Notes: generated by a model from the sequence alone, not told the origin. A stretch of 64,000 nt of DNA from Candidatus Mediterraneibacter faecavium (GCA_019119995.1 DWVY01000042.1:1-64000); one strand, 5' to 3'; positions 19,226-27,859 are shown, counted from the first letter of the stretch. Numbers and translations are program-made.

Positions 19226-19888
19226 TTACTTTCTAGCTTTTCTGTATGTCACAGCACCTGCAGCTGCCAGTACAACTGCCGCGCCAAGCCATACCATCCA
19301 GCTTGAGGACATTCCGGTCTGCGGTGATGTACCTGTCGCTGTGTCAGCTGCTGCAGCGTTATCCGTGTTTGCGATAACAGCTACAGGCGAGAGATCCTCG
19401 AACTCAGCCGTGATCGTCTGGGCCGCATAATCTACATCTGTAGGTTCTACGATCTCCCATAAGCTTCTCTCTGTACTGTAGTGGAGCAGACGTACATCTG
19501 TCATCCCCTCTGTCAGAGTCGGCACGGACAGAGTCACCAGATACTTGCCGTCATCCGTCTGGACTCCTCCATTGATCGGGATCAGATCGAAGAACGGTGT
19601 GATCATCTCTTTGTCTGACAGCACATCTTCCAGATCCGAAGCCTGGTCTGCAACGCTCTGCAGTGTCTCAGTTCCTGCATTGACAGCCATGATCTTCGCC
19701 AGAACGGCATCATCTGTTACACCGCTTGCTGTGAAGACCTCTTCTGTAGCTTCTGCGACCTCATAGTAAGATGCAGAGTCTCCCGGCAGTGCCACGTCAG
19801 CTGTCCTGCTTCCTGCTGCGAATACTGTCACCGCCTGTGTCAGGACCAGTGCCGCTGCGAGAAACGTACCGAACAATCTCTTCTTCAT
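19226..19888 (-). CDS. secreted sortase-substrate-like protein with SPQTG motif
   Basis: Protein of 220 residues with a signal peptide (1-25, ending VFAAG), a middle extracellular region (about 30-175) that I do not recognise, a short Ala/Thr linker, an SPQTG motif at 188-192, a hydrophobic helix (198-215) and a basic tail YRKARK. This is the layout of a cell-wall sorting signal, with SPxTG in place of LPxTG. The next gene upstream, 24 bp away, encodes a class B sortase, so this is its likely substrate. The role in the polymer operon is unknown; an anchor or organiser at the wall is possible. Confidence 0.75.
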   Translation of the reverse strand: MKKRLFGTFLAAALVLTQAVTVFAAGSRTADVALPGDSASYYEVAEATEEVFTASGVTDDAVLAKIMAVNAGTETLQSVADQASDLEDVLSDKEMITPFFDLIPINGGVQTDDGKYLVTLSVPTLTEGMTDVRLLHYSTERSLWEIVEPTDVDYAAQTITAEFEDLSPVAVIANTDNAAAADTATGTSPQTGMSSSWMVWLGAAVVLAAAGAVTYRKARK

Positions 19889-19912
19889 AAGTGCTCATCC
19901 TTCCTTTCCTGA

Positions 19913-20680
19913 TTATTTTTCTATAGATACCAGCACTGCCTGTACGAGATAACGCACATCATGCTGAGTCCCATAGCATGTTGACATGGTGATGATCTTA
20001 TCCTCAACACCTATTTTTGTATCTGTATCGATGAAGGAATTCATATCCCTGATAGAAAATATCTGATCTAAATATTGTTTATATACCCACGGGTCACTGA
20101 AATCAAAGCTGCTCAGGATATGCCTGTTATCATAAAAATAAGCTGCAAATATCTTATAGTGCCTGATGGCGTCCGGAGTATATATTGTCACATCACGGTT
20201 ATTATCGAAGAACTCCCGGTCCTGATAGTTATGGAGATTCTGGAACATACTCCCGTTCTTCATATTGTGGCCGTAGATCACGGTATTAGGATCTTCAAAA
20301 TCCTTGCTGTTATATTTCTCAGTAAAGATGGATCCCTCCGGGCTTGATTCTCCATCCATGGTGTGATCCAGATAATAGCCGTTGTCCCCGTCGCTTTGCA
20401 GGATCGGATAATCGATGTTTGTGCCCGGCACGGTGATCCATGCATACACATCCGGATTCCTTGCCTGCAGTGACGCAAAATCAATGGGGATTACCACCGG
20501 GTCTTTCTCGGGTCCGGACTCCGGTTCTTCTGCCGGCTCATCATTCTTTACCTCTTCCCGTATCTCCTGGTACTCTTCTCCGGCTCTCTGCTGCTGCATA
20601 TACTGATATATCCCTATGGCGGTACATATTCCTGCTGCCAGCACGCAGATGATACTGATCACGATATATTTCTTTTTCAC
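19913..20680 (-). CDS. class B sortase
   Basis: Cysteine transpeptidase of 255 residues that cuts a sorting signal and joins the protein to the cell wall. One N-terminal membrane anchor (5-26), an acidic linker, then the sortase domain with catalytic His138 (VIYGHNM), Cys235 (TMSTCYG) and Arg243 (DVRYLVQ). The TxxTC-x7-R spacing and helical insert point to class B. The start is GTG with AGGTGAG before it. The adjacent SPQTG protein is its probable substrate. A sortase inside a polysaccharide operon is uncommon. Confidence 0.9.
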   Translation of the reverse strand: MKKKYIVISIICVLAAGICTAIGIYQYMQQQRAGEEYQEIREEVKNDEPAEEPESGPEKDPVVIPIDFASLQARNPDVYAWITVPGTNIDYPILQSDGDNGYYLDHTMDGESSPEGSIFTEKYNSKDFEDPNTVIYGHNMKNGSMFQNLHNYQDREFFDNNRDVTIYTPDAIRHYKIFAAYFYDNRHILSSFDFSDPWVYKQYLDQIFSIRDMNSFIDTDTKIGVEDKIITMSTCYGTQHDVRYLVQAVLVSIEK

Positions 20681-20723
20681 GGCATCTCACCTCTATTGCC
20701 GCTCTCTGTCAAGCCTTTCATTT

Positions 20724-21740
20724 CTATTCAGCCTCCTTGTAGAATGTCTCGATCATCTTTTCGTAGAGTGCGTTATCATCCACATGATATTCATCATACA
20801 TTCCGCCTTCCACCCCTTCGCCCGGTATCGTCCAGCCCTCTTTTGTCTGTCCCTGTGCAGCGCTTTCCATCAGACTGACGAACTCGTCGTTTCCCATGCT
20901 GGTCACCATATAGGGTTCTAGTGACGTATACAGATCTGCGGCGAATCCGGGATCCTGGGCAAAAGCAGACTTTGCAGCCTCACTGTATGCACGGATGAAT
21001 TCCTGCTGCCGTTCCATGCGGTGCAGGGCACTCTGGCTCTCTTCTATGTCTCTGTATCGGACAAAAGGCTCTGTATTTTCAGGTGTAAGTGTCACCTGTG
21101 ATCCCTCTGCAAATTCAGGGTAAACATCCTGCAGGCTGCTGTTTGGAACCGTGACAGTCAGGGTTCCCACGCTTTCCGTGAGCACCGGGAGTGCGTCCAT
21201 ATTAATGGAACAATACCCCTGGATCGGAAGCCCGTACATGAGATTGGATACTGCATCCTCAGTCAGGCGGCAGCTCTTATGGGATCCGTCGCCATATGCA
21301 TAGGAGAGGCTGATATGGTCTGTATTCGTTCCGAGGTCTTTGCCCCCGGGTCCGTATATCTGAATCTCCGTCATCGTATCTCTGGGGATGGAGATCATAG
21401 TAACTGTATTCTCCACCCGGTCCCATGATACCAGATAGATAGCGTCCGCCTGTCCTGCATTAGCCTGTCCCACTGTTGTGGAAGCCTTCTCGCGGTTATC
21501 AACTCCCATTAGAAGATAATTGCTCAGATGATCATTGTACCGGTAGTTCTTCCCCTTCCACTGTATGGTTCCGCTGGAACCGGTATCTGCATTCTCTGAA
21601 ACCGTCTGTGCCGACGTTTCCCCGCTGCCAGGCCGCACAGCCGTCCAGATCAGGAATCCCACTGCCGCGGCAGCGATCACTCCCGCGCACACCGGGATCA
21701 GCCATATTTTTTTCTTTTTCCTTTTTCTGATGTCGGGCAT
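20724..21740 (-). CDS. LytR-CpsA-Psr (LCP) family protein
   Basis: Membrane-anchored protein of 338 residues with one N-terminal helix (about 12-32) and an extracellular LCP domain. Seen: YLLMGVDNREKAS, the DAIYLVSWD segment and ISIPRDTMTEI, the arginine- and aspartate-rich pocket that binds the polyprenyl pyrophosphate. LCP enzymes move finished polymers from the lipid carrier to the peptidoglycan. Its place after the kinase gene suggests the polymer is wall-linked, that is, capsule-like rather than freely secreted. Confidence 0.88.
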   Translation of the reverse strand: MPDIRKRKKKKIWLIPVCAGVIAAAAVGFLIWTAVRPGSGETSAQTVSENADTGSSGTIQWKGKNYRYNDHLSNYLLMGVDNREKASTTVGQANAGQADAIYLVSWDRVENTVTMISIPRDTMTEIQIYGPGGKDLGTNTDHISLSYAYGDGSHKSCRLTEDAVSNLMYGLPIQGYCSINMDALPVLTESVGTLTVTVPNSSLQDVYPEFAEGSQVTLTPENTEPFVRYRDIEESQSALHRMERQQEFIRAYSEAAKSAFAQDPGFAADLYTSLEPYMVTSMGNDEFVSLMESAAQGQTKEGWTIPGEGVEGGMYDEYHVDDNALYEKMIETFYKEAE

Positions 21741-21754
21741 ATTATATCGCCGCC

Positions 21755-22444
21755 TTACTTTTTCTCACTATTATAATAGTAACTGTATTTTGAATAATAC
21801 TTGTTTTTCCTCATATCTACTTTATTAAGGACGGCTCCGATCAGCTTGCAGCCGCTCATCTCCAGCTGTTCTTTTGTCTTTACCGCCATCTTCCGGCTTA
21901 CCAGCTCACTCTCGATCACCAGGATCGCACCGTCGCATTGTTTTGCAACGACTGCGGCATCGATCAGGCTGCCGATCGGGGGCGTATCCACCAGTACATA
22001 GTCGTACAGCCCTCTCATTTCATGGAGCAGTGATGCAAAGCTCTCCTGCCCTAACAGTTCCGACGGGTTTGGCGCTACCGGCCCGGCAAAGATGATGTCC
22101 ACACCGGGGAAGTTTGTCGTGTACACGACGTCATGCAGGCTTTTCTGTCCGCTCAGATACTGGGACAGGCCGCTGACCTTTTCGCTGACCTGATATCGGG
22201 TGACAAAACTGGATTTGCGGATATCTGCATCCACTACCAGCACTTTCTTCTCCATCTTGCCCATCTCCTGTGCCAGTTGGAAGAGTATGTCGCTCTTTCC
22301 TTCATTCGGATAGCAGCTTGTCAATACGATAGTCTTGATCTCTGTTCCCGTAAACTGTATGTTCGTGCGGAGGGTCTTGATAGCTTCTTCATAGAAGTAA
22401 TCCTGCTGTTTCGGGTCTGTCATGACCACTTTCTGCAATGTCAT
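21755..22444 (-). CDS. cpsD: CpsD/CapB tyrosine kinase
   Basis: Bacterial tyrosine kinase of 229 residues working with the CpsC membrane adaptor. Walker A in SCYPNEGKSDILF, Walker A-prime in VLVVDADIRKSS and Walker B in DYVLVDTPPIG are present, and the C-terminus carries a tyrosine cluster (KYYSKYSYYYN) for autophosphorylation. The residue after GKS is Asp rather than the more usual Ser or Thr. The start overlaps the upstream cpsC stop as ATGA. CpsD phosphorylation cycles with CpsB dephosphorylation to tune polymer length and export. Confidence 0.9.
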   Translation of the reverse strand: MTLQKVVMTDPKQQDYFYEEAIKTLRTNIQFTGTEIKTIVLTSCYPNEGKSDILFQLAQEMGKMEKKVLVVDADIRKSSFVTRYQVSEKVSGLSQYLSGQKSLHDVVYTTNFPGVDIIFAGPVAPNPSELLGQESFASLLHEMRGLYDYVLVDTPPIGSLIDAAVVAKQCDGAILVIESELVSRKMAVKTKEQLEMSGCKLIGAVLNKVDMRKNKYYSKYSYYYNSEKK

Positions 22445-23187
22445 TTCCGTTTTCTCCTCCTGCGTTTTCTCTTTGATTTCTTTTTAGCCTTTCCGGATAT
22501 ATAATCTTTCCTGTCCGGTATGCTCGCCAGAGTGGATATGCCGAGGTATCTCTCGATATCGTCCTCGGACTTAAGCGTATCGTCCATGATCGTCATCAGG
22601 ATAACAACACCTGCGGAAAGCACCAGACCTGCCAGTGCGCCGAGCATTACATTTCTGCTCGTGCTCGGGCTTTCAGGGCTCGTCGGTACTTCTCCATCCT
22701 CAACGATCTTCGGCGGAACGACTTCCATCTGGTCACCGATAAAATCAGAACCCACACTCGCCACTTCATCGACGATCTTCTTCGCCATCTCCGGATCCGG
22801 ATTTGTCACAGTGATCTCCATGATGCGCGTATCTTCCGGGTAATTGATCGTGATGCTGCTCTCAAGCTGCTGATAGGACATATCCAGATCCAGATTGTCC
22901 ACTACATCCTGCATCACCGTGCGGGTCTTCAGCAGCATGCTGTAATCCTGAGTCAGCTGACTTCCCAGCTGCAGATCTGCCAGAGATGCCAATGTAGTCT
23001 CCTTAGTAAGGACCAGCATCGTAGAGGTGGCGCTGTACATCGGTGTTACCAGAATCTTGGTATAAGCACCGGCCGCAACCGCACCGAGCACCATGACTGC
23101 CAGGATAACGAGTATGCGTTTCTTGAGAGCATAGAAAAGCTCCATCAAATCAATTTCAATCTCATCATCTTCATGTGTTTTTCCCAT
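22441..23187 (-). CDS. cpsC: CpsC/Wzz-like chain-length and kinase adaptor protein
   Basis: Polysaccharide co-polymerase of about 248 residues. Two membrane helices (about 24-45 and 185-205) flank an extracellular region with the Wzz domain (YSATSTMLVLTKE, MEITVTNPDPEMAKKIVDEV) and the PEXPSTSRN proline-rich part just before the second helix. The C-terminal tail is very basic (KAKKKSKRKRRRRKRK). An upstream ATG at 23223 overlaps the cpsB stop, but the ATG at 23187 follows AAAGGA and was chosen. It activates CpsD and sets chain length. Confidence 0.88.
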   Translation of the reverse strand: MGKTHEDDEIEIDLMELFYALKKRILVILAVMVLGAVAAGAYTKILVTPMYSATSTMLVLTKETTLASLADLQLGSQLTQDYSMLLKTRTVMQDVVDNLDLDMSYQQLESSITINYPEDTRIMEITVTNPDPEMAKKIVDEVASVGSDFIGDQMEVVPPKIVEDGEVPTSPESPSTSRNVMLGALAGLVLSAGVVILMTIMDDTLKSEDDIERYLGISTLASIPDRKDYISGKAKKKSKRKRRRRKRK

Positions 23188-23219
23188 ATCGATTTTCCTT
23201 TGCTGTATTTTAGAACTGA

Positions 23220-23945
23220 TCATATTTTTTCATCCGCCAGGACCTTCTGCTGGTTCCGGTAAAGTATTTTACTGAGATACCCCCTGCCCAGATGTTTCCG
23301 CATCCACTCCAGAGCAGCTCCTGTCTCCGGACGTCTTTCTTTTATGTTATGCATGTCTGTACCAAGGAAGTCAATCCTCTGGCTTCGGAGCATCTCCCTG
23401 CACCATCTCGTGGTGCTGTCATACCATTTTCCTCCGATCCGGCGGAAATTGACCTGTATGCATGCTCCCTGGCTTTTGATCTCATCCACCCTGTCCTTCT
23501 CACGCAGATATATATATCGTTCCGCGTGTGCAAGTATCGGTATGTATCCCTCCAGTGAAATCTCCCTCATTGCGCTGTAGATGTAAGAATACGGTGCAGA
23601 CGGCAGAAATTCTGTCAGAACATATCTGCTGTCTGCTATGGTAAGGATACTTCTTTTTGCCAGCAGGTTCAGCATATCACCGTCATACATGATCTCCTGC
23701 CCCGGCCATATGAGGATCTCTGTATTCATCTGACGCCGGGCCGTTTCCTGTACTTCCCTGCACAGCCTTCTGATCTGATCAGGGCTTGTGTTCTGAAAGC
23801 TGTGGGAATAATGCGGCGTCGCCACCACCTGAGTGATTCCCTGCTTCGCGGCAAGCCGCAGCATATGTATACTCTCTCTCATATCAGAAGAGCCGTCGTC
23901 CAGCCCCGGGAGGATATGGCTGTGAATGTCGATCATTCCAGTCAA
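23220..23945 (-). CDS. cpsB: CpsB/YwqE-type PHP tyrosine-protein phosphatase
   Basis: Metal-dependent phosphatase of the PHP superfamily, about 241 residues. MIDIHSHILPGLDDGSSD at the start and ATPHYSHSF give the His-rich metal site; further metal ligands lie in WPGQEIMY, ILAHAERY and LGTDMHN. It removes phosphate from the CpsD tyrosine cluster. First gene of the long operon. The start may be TTG at 23945 (AAGGGA about 10 nt before it) or the ATG at 23936, which matches family N-termini. Confidence 0.9.
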   Translation of the reverse strand: MTGMIDIHSHILPGLDDGSSDMRESIHMLRLAAKQGITQVVATPHYSHSFQNTSPDQIRRLCREVQETARRQMNTEILIWPGQEIMYDGDMLNLLAKRSILTIADSRYVLTEFLPSAPYSYIYSAMREISLEGYIPILAHAERYIYLREKDRVDEIKSQGACIQVNFRRIGGKWYDSTTRWCREMLRSQRIDFLGTDMHNIKERRPETGAALEWMRKHLGRGYLSKILYRNQQKVLADEKI

Positions 23946-23993
23946 TTCTTCAAATCCCTTCTACGTATTATTTCCCTGGAATTTCAAAATATA

Positions 23994-24033
23994 AAGCCTT
24001 ACAATCTGATCGGGACATGCGATCGTAAGGCTT
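23994..24033 (-). promoter_or_regulatory. stem-loop in the exopolysaccharide operon leader
   Basis: A 9-bp perfect inverted repeat (AAGCCTTAC at 23994-24002 and GTAAGGCTT at 24025-24033) lies about 50 nt before cpsB; on the transcript it is followed by TATATTTT. It looks like a weak terminator inside the leader. The rest of the 289-bp gap has a further ATCAGC/GCTGAT stem but no gene. Confidence 0.5.
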
Positions 24034-24127
24034 CTGTGTATAAACATAGAATTAATCAGCTATTTCTTTCTATATGCAGGGTTTTCTGCTGATTTCTGTC
24101 ACAAAATGTTGCCCTGCTCCCATATAG

Positions 24128-24154
24128 GGTATACTTTCTCTCTTTCTTTGTCAA
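24128..24154 (-). promoter_or_regulatory. candidate promoter of the exopolysaccharide operon
   Basis: On the minus strand TTGACA (24149-24154) and TATACC (24128-24133) are separated by 15 bp, shorter than the usual 17, so an activator or a different start may be involved. It would give a leader of about 180 nt before cpsB that includes the stem-loop at 23994-24033. Confidence 0.4.
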
Positions 24155-24234
24155 GCAAATTCCCCAAAATTAACAAGTCGTTTACATGGCAGTATTCGAT
24201 GCAGCTTCTGCCCCGCTATACGTTTCCGCCATAC

Positions 24235-26073
24235 CTATTCCACCGTCACGGACTTCGCCAGATTCCTCGGCTTATCTACGTCAAGACCTTTCGCCACGCT
24301 CACATAGTATCCCATCAGCTGGAGCGGCACGATGGCAAGGCTTGTTGTAAAATACTCTTCCGTCTTCGGTACATAGACAGAAAAATCAGCAGTATCTTCT
24401 ATATTATAATTGCCGTATGTTGTGAGCCCCATCAGGTAAGCTCCGCGGCTCTTGACCTCTACCATATTGCTGAGCGTCTTCTCAAAAAGATCGCTCTGGG
24501 TGAGGACGCCTACTACGAGTATCCCGTTCTCCACGAGGCTGATCGGTCCGTGCTTCAGTTCGCCCGCCGCATATGCTTCGGAGTGGATATAGCTGATCTC
24601 TTTCATCTTCAGGCTGCCCTCAAGACTGATCGCATAATCAAGCCCGCGGCCAATGAAGAAGATATCTCTTGCATTGGCGTATTTGCTGGCAAACCACTGG
24701 ATACGTTCTTTATCATCCAGCGTCTTCTGGATCTTGGACGGCAGTGTCTCCATCTCAGCCAGGAGCTCTGCATAGCGGTCGTCATCGATCATTTCTTTTT
24801 CCTTTGCCGCCTGGATCGCAAGCAGGTACATGGCGATGAGCTGGGTACTGTATGCCTTTGTCGTTGCCACCGAGATTTCCGGACCTGCATATGTGTACAA
24901 TGTATAATCGCTCTCTCTCGCAATGCTGGAGCCGACTACATTGACAATTCCCATCACCGGCACTTCACGTTCCTTCATCAGACGCAGCGCAGCAAGACTG
25001 TCCGCTGTTTCGCCCGACTGTGAAACTATGATCACCAGGGAATTCGGAGCAACGATCGGGTTGCGGTAGCGGAACTCAGACGCCAGATCTACCTCCACCG
25101 GTATACGCGCAAGATCTTCAAATACATATTTTCCCGCCATACCTACGTGGTAGGCTGATCCGCAGGCCACGATATAGATCCTTTCAAACTCTTTCAGCGC
25201 TGCATCATCCAGTCCCACTTCCGAGAAATCGATCGCGCCGTCTTTCACATAAGCGCCGATCATATCCTGTACTGCTTTTGGCTGCTCATGGATCTCCTTG
25301 AGCATGAAATGTTCATATCCGCCTTTCTCCGCAGACTCTGCATCCCATTTGATCTCAACGATTTCTTTCTGAATCTCTTCCCGGTCGATATTATAGAAAT
25401 GAACTTCATCTTTCGTCAGTTCGGCAATCTCCATATTATCGATATAATATACGTGCCTTGTCTTGTCCAGGATAGCCGGCACATCTGAAGCGATCAGGCT
25501 CCCGGAACTGCTCCTGCCGATGATCAGCGGGCTGTCCTTTCTTGCTGCGAAGAGCTTGCCCGGATGGTCATGGAACATCACGCCGAACGCATAAGACCCT
25601 CGTATACGGAGCATACTCCTTGTCAGTGCCTCCAGCGGAGTACCTGTCTTCTTATAATAGTAGTCCACCAGTTTCACTGCAATCTCTGTGTCGGTCTGGG
25701 AATAGAATGTATATCCTGATTTCACCAGTTTGTCCTTCAGTTCCTGGTAATTCTCGATGATACCGTTATGTACCAGGACGACAGATTTATCATCCGTACA
25801 GTGGGGATGTGCATTGTTCTCCGACGGCTCTCCATGAGTCGCCCAGCGGGTATGGCCGATACCGCAGGTGCCATGCACGCTTCTCCCGTTATCCGTCTTC
25901 TCTGACAGGATCTTGAGCCGCCCTTTTGCCTTGACGATAGAGATATCTCCTGACGTCTCATTGCGCACCGCGATCCCGGCAGAGTCATAACCTCTGTACT
26001 CCAGCTTTGCCAATCCTTCCAGAAGGATCGGTGCCGCCTGTTCTTCTCCTACATATCCGACGATTCCACACAT
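24235..26073 (-). CDS. glmS: glutamine-fructose-6-phosphate aminotransferase
   Basis: Makes glucosamine-6-phosphate from fructose-6-phosphate and glutamine, the entry step to UDP-GlcNAc for peptidoglycan and polysaccharide. 612 residues, normal length. The N-terminal glutaminase has catalytic Cys2 (MCGIVGYVG) and GHTRWATHGEPS; two SIS domains follow (VACGSAYHVGMAGKY, SQSGETADSLAAL, GRGLDYAISLEGSLKMKE) and the C-terminus ends DKPRNLAKSVTVE. The ribosome site is AAAGGAGG. The leader is structured but does not resemble the glmS ribozyme. It stands next to the exopolysaccharide operon and likely feeds it. Confidence 0.95.
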   Translation of the reverse strand: MCGIVGYVGEEQAAPILLEGLAKLEYRGYDSAGIAVRNETSGDISIVKAKGRLKILSEKTDNGRSVHGTCGIGHTRWATHGEPSENNAHPHCTDDKSVVLVHNGIIENYQELKDKLVKSGYTFYSQTDTEIAVKLVDYYYKKTGTPLEALTRSMLRIRGSYAFGVMFHDHPGKLFAARKDSPLIIGRSSSGSLIASDVPAILDKTRHVYYIDNMEIAELTKDEVHFYNIDREEIQKEIVEIKWDAESAEKGGYEHFMLKEIHEQPKAVQDMIGAYVKDGAIDFSEVGLDDAALKEFERIYIVACGSAYHVGMAGKYVFEDLARIPVEVDLASEFRYRNPIVAPNSLVIIVSQSGETADSLAALRLMKEREVPVMGIVNVVGSSIARESDYTLYTYAGPEISVATTKAYSTQLIAMYLLAIQAAKEKEMIDDDRYAELLAEMETLPSKIQKTLDDKERIQWFASKYANARDIFFIGRGLDYAISLEGSLKMKEISYIHSEAYAAGELKHGPISLVENGILVVGVLTQSDLFEKTLSNMVEVKSRGAYLMGLTTYGNYNIEDTADFSVYVPKTEEYFTTSLAIVPLQLMGYYVSVAKGLDVDKPRNLAKSVTVE

Positions 26074-26124
26074 GTTTTATATGCCTCCTTTTTGCCTTAG
26101 CATCTGTTGTAATAGATATTCTAT

Positions 26125-26174
26125 AAAAAAAGGGAATAAAACTTTTCCCGTTCATCCGAGAAACCCTATTCCCT
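26125..26174 (-). terminator. terminator-like stem in the glmS leader
   Basis: AGGGAATA (26131-26138) pairs with TATTCCCT (26167-26174), and an inner 7-bp stem (26144-26150 with 26157-26163, one G-T pair) fills the loop; the transcript then runs into seven U. It lies between the glmS promoters and the glmS start, so it can act as an attenuator. As an alternative it ends spoVA transcripts. Confidence 0.7.
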
Positions 26175-26185
26175 GAGCTGTCTAG

Positions 26186-26213
26186 ATTATATTTGTCTCA
26201 TAAAAGATTGCAA
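26186..26213 (-). promoter_or_regulatory. glmS promoter, proximal
   Basis: TTGCAA (26208-26213), 16 bp, and a perfect TATAAT (26186-26191) on the minus strand. The predicted start lies only about 5-8 nt before the terminator-like stem, so the transcript would begin with that structure. Confidence 0.6.
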
Positions 26214-26239
26214 ATCGCAAAAATACAAATTCAAAAATT

Positions 26240-26268
26240 ATCATATCATCGTACTTTTGTGCTGTCAA
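26240..26268 (-). promoter_or_regulatory. glmS promoter, distal
   Basis: Consensus TTGACA (26263-26268), 17 bp, TATGAT (26240-26245) on the minus strand, starting 4 bp after the spoVAE stop codon. It gives a leader of about 158 nt before glmS. Confidence 0.65.
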
Positions 26269-26271
26269 CCG

Positions 26272-26628
26272 CTATTTCTTCATCTTCGGATCAAAGATAA
26301 AGGATGCGATATATCCGAAGATCAGGGCTGCCGATATCCCCACAGCCCCTGCTTTGAAGCCGCCCATGAAGATCCCGATGAACCCGTTCTGGTCCACTGC
26401 TTCTTTCACCCCCTGCCACAGTACGTTGCCGAATCCGAGCAGCGGCACGCTTGCGCCGGAACCGGCGAATTCCTGAAAAGGCTTATAAATCCCGCAGAAT
26501 CCCAGCAGCGCACCCGTGCACACAAGAAGTACCATGACCCTTCCCGGCATCAGTTTTGTGCGGTCTAAAAGGATCTGTACCACGGCGCAGATGAGGCCTC
26601 CTATTACAAACGCTGTTATATATTCCAT
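26272..26628 (-). CDS. spoVAE: stage V sporulation protein AE
   Basis: Small spore inner-membrane protein of 118 residues with about four hydrophobic segments, matching SpoVAE (VQILLDRTKLMPGRVMVLLVC and GAGASVPL-like GSGASVPLLGFG are family marks). With SpoVAC and SpoVAD it forms the channel that takes up dipicolinic acid during sporulation and releases it in germination. It follows spoVAD by 73 bp on the same strand. Ribosome site AAGGAG. Confidence 0.9.
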   Translation of the reverse strand: MEYITAFVIGGLICAVVQILLDRTKLMPGRVMVLLVCTGALLGFCGIYKPFQEFAGSGASVPLLGFGNVLWQGVKEAVDQNGFIGIFMGGFKAGAVGISAALIFGYIASFIFDPKMKK

Positions 26629-26701
26629 ATTTTTTCCACTCCTTCTTCCAGTATTTTAACGATTTTTGACACGGCGCTTTCCCGGGCACGCGGGCATTGC
26701 G

Positions 26702-27859
26702 TTATTGCGCCTGCGGCCAGTGCTCCAGCACGATCCCGTGGGCGATCCCGGGCACGCTCGCTCCCTCGTTGAAGCTTACAGTGGACATCAGTGCTCCCGT
26801 AGGAACAAACAGCACCCTTTTCCACTCTCCCTTTTCTATCTTCGGGATAATGAAGGACGCCAGTGTCACTGCCGCGCACCCGCAGCCGCTCCCGCCCGCA
26901 TGTGTATCCTGTGTCTCCTGGTCATAGATAGTCATCCCGCAGTCCAGATGTTTCTTCCTTATATCATATCCTTTTCCTCTCACCAGATCGAACAGAATGG
27001 ACTGTCCCACGTATCCCAGGTCTCCTGTTATGATCCTGTCATAATCCTGTTCGCTTCTACCGAAATCTTCGAAGTTCTGCACGATCGTGTCCATCGCAGC
27101 CGGCGCCATGCAGGCCCCCATATTCTGGGAATCTTTCAGGCCGTAATCCACGATCTTTCCGACCGTCACGCCTGCGATACGGACATGGGGGGTGTGGGTG
27201 GTGCTGATGTCGTCTTCGGCCGGAGGTGCCGCTGAAGTTTCCGGCAGATCTGCTGCCGGGCTGTTTGCTGCCTGGATATTTGCTGCCGGGTTGTTTGCTG
27301 TCGAAGTGCCCGGCATCGTGGCATCCGCCGCCCGCACGAGAAATGCCCCGCTTCCGGTCACCGTCCAGTGAGCGGACAGCGGCCGCTGGTTCGCATATCC
27401 GAGTGGAAACCGGAACTCTTTCTCCGCGCTTCCGAAATGGCTGGATGTCACCGCCAGCATATATTTCCCGTAACCGGCTGCCGCACACATTCCTGCAAGG
27501 GCGAGCGCTTCTCCCGATGTTGAACAGGCCCCGTACAGACCGAACATGGGGATCTGCAGCGCCTCCACTCCCATGGAAGTGGCAATCCCCTGCCGCAGCA
27601 GGTCTCCGCCGAAGAGATATCGGATCTCGTCTGCTTTCACATGTGCTTTCCCCAGGGCGAGCACACATGCCTCTTTCTGCATGGTGCTCTCAGCCTCTTC
27701 CCATGTCTGCGCGCCGAACAGATCGTCTTCATTTGTCATATCGAAGAGCTTTCCCAGCGGGCCGGCCGCCTCTTTACTGCCTGTCACAGAGGCGGCACTT
27801 ACGATATAGGGTGCATTTTCAAAGAGAAGGCTCTGTTTTCCTTTTATTATCCGGTTCAT
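26702..27859 (-). CDS. spoVAD: stage V sporulation protein AD with low-complexity insertion
   Basis: Thiolase-fold SpoVA subunit that binds dipicolinic acid. 385 residues, about 45 longer than usual. Family blocks: SLLFENAPYIVSAASVTGSKE-like start, GVEALQIPMFGLYGACSTSG (thiolase Cys region), SSHFGSAEKEFRFPLGYANQ and GDLGYVGQSILFDL. The extra length is an Ala/Pro/Asn-rich stretch at residues 180-222 that includes a tandem pair AANNPAANIQ/AANSPAADLP, coded by a 30-bp imperfect repeat around 27240-27300. It falls between conserved blocks and keeps the frame, so the protein is probably functional. Confidence 0.92.
   Translation of the reverse strand: MNRIIKGKQSLLFENAPYIVSAASVTGSKEAAGPLGKLFDMTNEDDLFGAQTWEEAESTMQKEACVLALGKAHVKADEIRYLFGGDLLRQGIATSMGVEALQIPMFGLYGACSTSGEALALAGMCAAAGYGKYMLAVTSSHFGSAEKEFRFPLGYANQRPLSAHWTVTGSGAFLVRAADATMPGTSTANNPAANIQAANSPAADLPETSAAPPAEDDISTTHTPHVRIAGVTVGKIVDYGLKDSQNMGACMAPAAMDTIVQNFEDFGRSEQDYDRIITGDLGYVGQSILFDLVRGKGYDIRKKHLDCGMTIYDQETQDTHAGGSGCGCAAVTLASFIIPKIEKGEWKRVLFVPTGALMSTVSFNEGASVPGIAHGIVLEHWPQAQ

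Noticed and set aside
21755-22444. CpsD with a broken Walker A motif
   Set aside because: PNEGKS in place of PGEGKS is known from other clostridial kinases of this family; all other kinase motifs and the tyrosine tail are intact.
26074-26268. glmS ribozyme before glmS
   Set aside because: The conserved ribozyme core and cleavage-site context are not seen; only a terminator-like stem and promoters are present.
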